From NCBI GenBank assembly GCA_963169105.1, contig OY720637.1, positions 35,645,925-35,709,924 of the forward strand: DNA of 64,000 nucleotides, given 5' to 3'. The DNA is from Ceriagrion tenellum (Eukaryota > Arthropoda > Insecta > Odonata > Coenagrionidae). Of the stretch, positions 58,030 to 64,000 are shown piece after piece; the first letter of the stretch is position 1, and each line of letters opens with the position of its first letter. The notes under the pieces are model-generated. The model searched no databases. It had not been told where the DNA came from and saw only the letters and a list, made by a program, of their open reading frames with translations. The position numbers and the translations under genes are program-made.

Positions 58030-58440
58030 GGCGCTTTCCCGGCGTATCTGGTGAATGACGTTTTCTCGGTTCTCCGTCCTGGTGAGTCGGTCCATTTTCT
58101 CCGACCTTTCGAAATCCGACACTGCCCCGGAGAGGTGAAGCTGGCGCCATGAGAGGTCCGGAAAATATAGTGGATGTGCCATGGTGGGAGGTCCTGTGAT
58201 TGATCAAGGTTTTTGCGCCGATTTTTCCTAGTGCGTTTATTATAATTAATAAAAAATAGCACAAAAACCCTGAAAAATCATTGGACCTCCCGCCATGTCA
58301 CCGCCGCTATGCATTCCTGATCTCTCGAGGCATCAGCATTAGCTTCCCTGATGAGGAGGGTTGTGTCGAACCTCGAAACGTCGGAGAAAAGTGACCGATT
58401 CACCCGGACGGAGATCCTAGGAAATCCATTTGTTATTTTA
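58030..58440. repeat. Large Penelope-type inverted repeat
   Basis: Left arm 58030-58190 and right arm 58285-58440 are reverse complements with moderate divergence. GACTCGTCCA-type landmarks include CTCCGTCCTGGTGAGTCGGT with ACCGATTCACCCGGACGGAG, TTCTCCGACCTTTCGAAATC with CCTCGAAACGTCGGAGAAAA, and CATGGTGGGAGGTCC with GGACCTCCCGCCATG. The loop is about 95 bp and AT-rich. GCGCTTTCCCGGCGTATCTG borders the left arm. The minus frames at 57850-58264 are read-throughs of the left arm, not genes. Confidence 0.8.
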
Positions 58441-58447
58441 TTAAGTA

Positions 58448-58900
58448 TTCTACCGTTGAAGGTAGTTTTTGATAAATATCAGAGACTCTCCTCACGGTTT
58501 TCTACACTTTCATGGACCTCACAACCGCTAGTATATCTTTTTCCGCCTCAGCATACCATCTACTCTTCTTCATCCTGTACATGAAACCTATTCTCTTTCT
58601 TCCCCTTCCCTGCTTGCCCAACATTCTTCCCTCTACCACACTCTCGAGGAACCCCTCGCCCCTTATTACATCCTCCAGCCACCTACTCTGCCGATCTCGA
58701 ACTTCATTCTAAAGTATCTTTTCTTCGACCACCATCTCAAACACTTCCTCGTTACTCTTCCTCTTCGACCACCTCACCTTCTCCTTGCCCACATCTCAAA
58801 TGCATGCAGCCTATTCTCATCCTCCTTTCTGAGGGTCCACGTTTCTGTCCCATACAACGCTACGCTCCATATGAATCTCTTCACCAGCCTCCCATTCACA
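58448..58900 (-). mobile_element. LINE family III fragment (copy 3)
   Basis: The plus-strand text ATGAAACCTATTCTCTTTCT (58580), TCCTCCAGCCACCTACTCTG (58671) and TGAGGGTCCACGTTTCTGTC (58830) aligns with the antisense of 54230-54700 and 16972-17396. Protein blocks are degraded. It ends at about 58900, 40 bp before the next LINE. Confidence 0.8.
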
Positions 58901-58934
58901 GCTATTTAAATTCATTTAGTCCCCTCTAATAATG

Positions 58935-59604
58935 GTTTAAAAATGCGATAAGAGAGTACAAGAAAGAAGCTATTTTACACTTGTCAGGCCTCATTTAGAA
59001 TATGCCGCTAGTATATGGGATCCGTACGAGGAAGGTTTGATAAAAGAATTAGAGCGTGTACAAAGGAGATCCGCTAGATTTTTTAAAGGCCGTTATGATA
59101 ATTGTATAAGTGTTACGAATTTAATAGTAGAACTAGGATGGGAATTACTATCAGAACGCAGGTTAAAATTTAGGTTAAACCTTTTAAGTAAATTCGAAAC
59201 CGATTTGTTCACAGATGACGTTAGATATATATTGAGAACCCCTGCGTATTATGCTTGGTTTGATCAGATTAACAAGGTTAGAGAGATAGATAGTCGTACC
59301 GATAGATTTAATATGTCATTTTTCCCGCGTACCATAAGAGAGAACAATAGGCAGCCTAGCAAAGGGATATGTAGGTGAAATATAGTTAGAGTAGTCTGTA
59401 GTGCATGATGCATGTAATAACAACCAATAATCCCTTTCTTATTATGTAGATACTAACCACCTAGCTTCATGTGACCCTGATCTCTAGCATGCCTCCCTTA
59501 AATATCCTACTTGCATGGGAATAGTGCATGTTTGGTGATCTTCACCCCCTGCCACACACCCTCGTGGTGGCTCGCAGGGTATTACGTAGATGTAGATGCA
59601 GATG
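58935..59604 (+). mobile_element. LINE family I', 3' part (copy H)
   Basis: One uninterrupted frame runs from 58941 to 59378. It reads RSYFTLVRPHLEYAASIWDP near 58965-59024, then LERVQRRSARFFKGRY, LIVELGWELLSERRL, and finally FNMSFFPRTIRENNR before a stop at 59376. These are the RT C-terminal motifs of a CR1/Jockey-type LINE. A ~225-bp 3' untranslated region follows and ends GGCTCGCAGGGTATTACGTA then GATGTAGATGCAGATG. The continuous reading frame makes this the youngest-looking LINE remnant in the window. The 5' part of the element is missing. Confidence 0.9.
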
Positions 59605-59839
59605 AATGGTTGTTTTTACTCGAACTAATTGTATCATTGACCAGATGAACTTAGACCCCCGACGTGTGGATATGGCGGGTGGCTCTGTTATAACCCTGAA
59701 AAAAATGTGTTTTCCCATTAAGTAGGGCAATTTTATTATACGAATACATAGAATATATAGAGTCTGCTCTAGTCCTCATTTGTTGATTCCCGTCGTGATG
59801 TTTTGACACGAGGCTAACGTGGTCCATTTGAGCGGTGGC

Positions 59840-60250
59840 TACGTTTCCATCTTCTTTCAACGTACGCCCGGAACCTTTTTCGGATCCGCCCTCAGATGCT
59901 CTCCTTCCGCCCCTCTCACCCTCCTGTTTATTCTCTCATTTCTTTATACCTCTCTCTCTCCCTCTTGGCGCCCACCCTCTGTGACCTCACCGTCACATCT
60001 TCCTTCTTCCCCTCCGGGTTCCGGGTTAAACGTTTCGGAACAGCCTTACAGCCTCCGTTTCCCCTTTCTCCTACCCGTCCTTCTCCTCGCTCTTTTGTCC
60101 CGTATTGCCATATATCGTGGAGACTTTAGTGCTGCCGGGATGCTTCGTGAAACAAGACCTGTGTACCTTTTTTATTATTATTATCTTCATCGTTTCGAGG
60201 GGGAGTGGGGAAGCGAAAAGAGAGGCTGGATTTCCTTTTTATTTCCCTCC
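59840..60250. other. C+T-rich island
   Basis: The plus frame at 59819-60271 (150 codons) and an overlapping one at 59896-60129 are Pro/Ser/Leu-rich with no domain. They are judged compositional. Confidence 0.5.
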
Positions 60251-61115
60251 GCCATTACCTATCTAGAATAGTGGTCTATTTCCTATGTTGTGGCCAAGGA
60301 GAGGTTGGCGTGCACTGGAGGCACTCTCGTGGAGTTATTCACGTGGTGATTGTTGCGCCATCTTGATTCGTCAGCTATTGTCTCGTCTATTAAGGCTGCC
60401 CTCTATAGAAATAATCACATAATGAAATAAAACTGGAACTACACTCTAATTGGTTAAATTAAACCCGATTTTAATCACGGATAATGTAATAATGATAGTA
60501 ATGGATTATAGTAATGGGTAATGTTCTTTCATATACAAAGCAATCATCGTTGTGAAAACCTGAGAATAAATTAACACTCTCTAAAGCGCCATGGAAATCT
60601 CCGGCGGAAAATGATATAGTATAGGACAACTTCCGTTTTATCAAATGCTGGGGGGAATTCTAAAATAAATGCCTGTCACTCACCAATGTTCCTATTTAAT
60701 AATTAACTGCTTGATTATATACCACCCTGCGTTTCGATAATGTAACATCATCCTCTGAGATAATCAATTTTTCATATTGCGTAATGAATCTATCGCATTG
60801 GAACCGGTCAGTGAATGAAACATAGTATCATATAGTGTGATGAAGTGGTTGATTCTGTTAAACGTCCTCATTCAACAGAATGACTTTGCCCGCCATCTCA
60901 TTAATTCTAATATCCCCTAATGGCCGGTTGCACCACCATTTAGCATTGGGGTCGATAATTAGGAGATCCTAAGGGTTTTCGGCGTCGTAAACAAATTCAG
61001 GTTGCTAGGACACTCTTTCATAACATATGCCCCGATTGCCATTGCTTCGAACGTTCGGTCAACTCGTCCTCCTTTACTTAAAATGTATTACTTATCTTAT
61101 GTTCATTAATTCATA
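60251..61115. other. No gene; possible transposon tip
   Basis: GGCCGGTTGCACCACCATTT near 60921 resembles tips of small insect DNA transposons, but no matching inverted end was found. The rest is AT-rich and featureless. Confidence 0.4.
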
Positions 61116-61117
61116 AT

Positions 61118-61284
61118 GTCGGCCCCGTTGGCGGCGGGGTAAAGTCCTCGCCGGCTAACCCGAGGGCCGCGGGTTCGAGTCCCGCCTGGGTGGAATATTA
61201 TCTGCCTAGGACATGGGCGTCTGTGTCTCGTCCGTTGTTACTGTTGTTCACCCGGCGTAAAATGGCAGTGAAAATAAATAAATG
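61118..61284 (+). mobile_element. tRNA-derived SINE (family b)
   Basis: The head GTCGGCCCCGTTGGCGGCGG contains an A-box-like region, and the B box GGTTCGAGTCC is at about 61172-61182, followed by CGCCTGGGTGG. The tail includes GTCCGTTGTTACTGTTGTTC and ends AAAATAAATAAATG. The copy at 62689-62880 shares head and tail. It is not a functional tRNA because the 3' half of the acceptor stem does not pair cleanly and a long unrelated tail follows. Confidence 0.85.
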
Positions 61285-61619
61285 CTCATTATTGACAGCC
61301 AGCGTGAGTCTATAAACTCGTCACGTAACGGTAACGGGTTAATTTTGTCTCCTAGCGGTTTATTACGCATTCGCCATCTTGATTACTTACGCAACTCCTT
61401 GATTCCGTTAGGCAAAAGAATATATGAGACCATTAATGAAATAAATACCTTTATAGTGTGTTTCATTTTCACTGCGCCATTTTTGTCGTTGTTAAAGAAA
61501 GTCTTGAAAATGACTGTAGGGTTTATTGATAGTGGATTTGTAAGCACGACCATCGTCTCTTGTACCACAATCTGGTCTTGAGATGCAAACACTTAGTTCG
61601 CCTTAACCCCGTCAAAATT

Positions 61620-61728
61620 CCCCTTGAATGAGGATCCCTAGGGATGTTCCTATTATACCTATTCCTATTGTCCCTATCCCAATATCCCTAGGGATCCTCA
61701 TTCAGGGGGAATTCCCTAGGGATCCTCA
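61620..61728. repeat. Inverted repeat built on TCCCTAGGGATCCTCA
   Basis: CCCTTGAATGAGGATCCCTA with GGGAT (61621-61645) is complementary to ATCCCTAGGGATCCTCATTC with AGGGGG (61684-61709). A third TTCCCTAGGGATCCTCAT follows at about 61712-61729. The loop is a TCCTATT/CCTATTCC-type simple repeat. Confidence 0.88.
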
Positions 61729-61729
61729 T

Positions 61730-61815
61730 GGTGGTGTAACTGACTAGCACATCTGGCCGGGATCCGGGTTTGAATCCTGGTAGTCTATCGATTTTTTCAT
61801 GGCGAATTACACCCT
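61730..61815 (+). mobile_element. tRNA-derived SINE (family a)
   Basis: GTGGTGTAACTGACTAGCAC carries an A-box-like element, and GGTTTGAATCC near 61768-61778 is a near-consensus B box. The tail GATTTTTTCATGGCGAATTA matches the one at 28910-28930. Confidence 0.75.
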
Positions 61816-62685
61816 TTGCTCCTCTACTATTATCAAACGAATGCTTGGACTGATTGCTTTTGTTTAGGCAACTCATATGGATACATATTTGGTGTTTATG
61901 CAACCAGGCATTTTTCAAAAGATCATTAAAAATTTGTGAACAGCTACAACTTTTGCATCACAGCGTGAAAGCTATTGGAGTTTATTGGTTTATCTGGCCG
62001 TAATTGACTGGAAAATATTAATCATTAGTAAACTACGGAGAACTGAGTAGTTGGAGATACTTTTAAAGCTATTGCAATTCCTATATTTTGATCAAAGTAG
62101 ACGTGGCCTTCCATTCCTATGTACCCATATTCCTGCGATTCCCGCCTTCGATGCATGGTATATCGTTCAATATCGATTGTATTTTATTGTTTCTTCGATA
62201 CAGGTCTACGCAAATTTAACAAGTCTGCCGCTAATGTGCTTATTTTTGTGTTCTCTCCATAAGCAGAACATAAATGTATTATTCTACTCTTTTGTTTCTC
62301 ATGGTAACACCAAAAACCATGAAATTCACCATCAGTTTACGAGGTTATATTCGTCCTTCCGAGGTAATATTCGACCTTCGTATCACATTTGCCCGGACCA
62401 CAAAATGCTTAAAGGTTTGAGGAGGATGTGACTCCAATTCTATGATCATCTGCTCTTCCCCCTCAGATACATGACGGGTGAGGCTTTGAAAATGCATTTG
62501 AAAGCGCTCTTCTTAGAGAAAAACTCTACTATGATACATATTAGTAAGTTCATAGTCGATCCTTCATAAGTCCTCCGTCTTTACACTGATATTTATGTAA
62601 ATATGTATAGCGCTGTGCGAAGGATTTTATTCTGCATTGTGCTATATGTGCATAAATATGAACTTTTGAAAAAAATATATGCACT
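61816..62685. other. No recognisable feature
   Basis: The plus frame at 62051-62431 (126 codons) has no recognised domain. The rest is AT-rich. Confidence 0.45.
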
Positions 62686-62688
62686 CTT

Positions 62689-62880
62689 GTCGGCCCCGGT
62701 GGTTAAATCCTCGCTTGCCACTCCGAAGGTCGCGGGTTCGAGTCCCGCCTGGGTAGTTTTTCACCACTCTGGACATGGGAGTTGTTATTCGTCTGTTGTT
62801 AATGTTAATCACCCGATGTAAAAGGCCTTTGTTGTGCTGTTTTCTGGAGTGTGAGAATAAATAAATTAAATAATAAAAAA
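62689..62880 (+). mobile_element. tRNA-derived SINE (family b)
   Basis: GTCGGCCCCGGTGGTTAAAT is the head and GGTTCGAGTCC at about 62733-62743 is a consensus B box. CGCCTGGGTAG and TTTTCACCACTCTGGACATG follow. The tail ends AATAAATAAATTAAATAATA. It is the most complete copy of this family here. Confidence 0.87.
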
Positions 62881-62993
62881 TATCTCCTGACGTGCCTCAT
62901 ATTGGTTGCAAAAATGCGACTCCATCTTCAGGGCAAATAAAATTATTATTATTTTGTTGATTTGGCAGTGAATTTCTGTTTGATACGACGACT

Positions 62994-63074
62994 TTCGCCG
63001 CATATTCGCGGATTTATTTCGGTGTGCTGTGGCAGTAAATGCTCAGTAAGCACATTAATGGCGGTTGTGTTGTG
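62994..63074 (-). repeat. Dispersed repeat R2, second copy
   Basis: The reverse complement carries AATGTGCTTACTGAGCATTT and CCGCGAATATGCGGCG, matching 22694-22771. CGCCGCATATTCGCGG at 62996-63011 is itself palindromic. Confidence 0.65.
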
Positions 63075-63299
63075 GAAACTTTTGCAAAGGCCCATATCGA
63101 GCTATGAATGTATGGAATCGAACGACCCTGCGTTGCTTGGTACCGGTAGCGTCCCCTCCTGTTCGTACTTCAACCTCCTCAGTCGTTGCACTCAATCTGA
63201 GAAACAAGGGAAGTTTGTTCCCCGAAATGGCTTCGAGGGGATAAAAATTTCCGGAATTAAATGTTCCGGGTCATCATTTTCGCATGCCTTGCTGACTCC

Positions 63300-63560
63300 A
63301 TTGTGGTAGTGACACCGCGTCTCCCCTTTCCTCTCGTGTGCCGTGACGTAGCCCTATGTCTTCCCATCCCGTACCCAACTTACCCTTCCTTAATCCGTCC
63401 ACCGATTTCCCCGCTCTACTCTCCGCGTCGATTTTTTCTCCCTCCTTCCTTCTCCAACCCGTGTGATTCCGGCCATTTTCCTCCCCTCCGACTACAGAGA
63501 CCATTGACTTCCTATCTCCCCTCTTATGCGAGTACTCAGGCGTCGTCTGCTGGCCTCATT
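63300..63560. other. C+T-rich island
   Basis: The plus frame 63261-63677 and the minus frame 63274-63504 are both open, Pro/Ser-rich or Gly/Arg/Glu-rich respectively, and unrecognised. They are judged compositional. Confidence 0.5.
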
Positions 63561-63834
63561 CAAACCGCCCATTCCCTGTGCAGCAAGACCTTGTTATGTG
63601 TGCAATACATTGGGTACACCTCTTTCTGCGACATGGTGAAACAACCATCCACCATTCCAATCACAGCCTCCGGTTAGTTGGGGCGCCCATCCAGGGAGGG
63701 CTGTCATGTATTTGGGTGTATGTATTGATACAACACTAATGGAACTGCGGTTAACTATTAACTCAATGCGAAGAATTCATTATATTATGTCTGTATTTCC
63801 AGTCATGGTATTTACAAATGCTATAGTGCGAAGT

Positions 63835-63940
63835 CACTCGTAGAGGTTCATATGCACCATGAGTTGAAATTCGCCTTGTAAAAATCATTTGATTTCACTG
63901 GAATTCGAACCCGGATCTCCCAATTGCCAGTCAGGTGAGG
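63835..63940 (-). mobile_element. tRNA-derived SINE (family a) near the window end
   Basis: The minus strand reads CCTGACTGGCAATTGGGAG, then GATCCGGGTTCGAATTCCAG (B box at about 63911-63901) and TGAAATCAAATGATTTTTAC. The flanking CGAAGTCACTCG at 63829 is also found beside the copy at 28875. Confidence 0.75.
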
Positions 63941-64000
63941 CCAAATTTCTCTTTTCTCAGAGATGCTTAGAATGCCGGGAAATTTTTTATCCATCTCTCA

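Noticed and set aside
57850..58264. Three overlapping minus-strand frames of about 100-110 codons
   Set aside because: They are translations of the left arm of the Penelope-type inverted repeat. The matching right arm does not preserve the frame.
61118..61193. Functional tRNA gene
   Set aside because: The B box is good, but the tRNA-like head is followed by a conserved non-tRNA tail shared with 62689-62880, and a clean cloverleaf with a paired acceptor stem could not be drawn. It is called a SINE.

Overview
The window looks like a gene-poor, repeat-rich piece of an insect (or other arthropod) nuclear genome. It is AT-rich overall. The longest open frame is only about 210 codons, and none of the long frames reads like an intact host protein. 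There is no operon-like packing, rRNA, convincing functional tRNA or CRISPR array. What can be recognised is almost entirely transposable-element debris: 5'-truncated non-LTR retrotransposons (LINEs), Penelope-like element pieces, tRNA-derived SINEs, and several DNA transposons and MITEs. No species can be named from sequence alone.

Layout. 1-6000: short tandem duplications and LINE 3' ends. 8373-12367: a non-autonomous TIR element split by a complete but decayed piggyBac transposon (8828-11871) with TTAA duplications, 13-bp terminal inverted repeats and a broken transposase. 13006-17400: a cluster of LINE 3' fragments of four families and a Penelope GIY-YIG fragment. 19540-20935: a ~1.4 kb foldback inverted repeat. 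21826-22190: two tRNA-derived SINEs in inverted orientation. 25290-32101: a Penelope endonuclease fragment and four copies of a ~560-650 bp MITE with TAAGGTAG ends, one of them carrying a LINE with a 12-bp target-site duplication. 32545-33115: LINE and SINE pieces. 35538-36527: a hAT-like element with a perfect 8-bp duplication, itself split by a LINE with a 12-bp duplication. 38700-39456: a decayed protein-coding relic with a possible intron. 43085-52090: three more MITE copies and a LINE 3' end. 53203-59604: LINE fragments, a hAT-type MITE (55348-55913) and a Penelope-type inverted repeat. 61118-63940: SINEs of two families.

The AT-rich background is punctuated by about eleven GC-rich islands of 250-750 bp with strong purine/pyrimidine strand asymmetry. 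Their long open frames are most simply explained by stop-codon depletion rather than coding.

The best candidates for a second look are the piggyBac element with its palindromic left end and internal ~120-bp minisatellite, the TAAGGTAG MITE family, the foldback element, the recurring Penelope-type hairpins, and the relic at 38700-39456. I did not find a previously undescribed multi-gene system; the interest here lies in transposon architecture and nesting.
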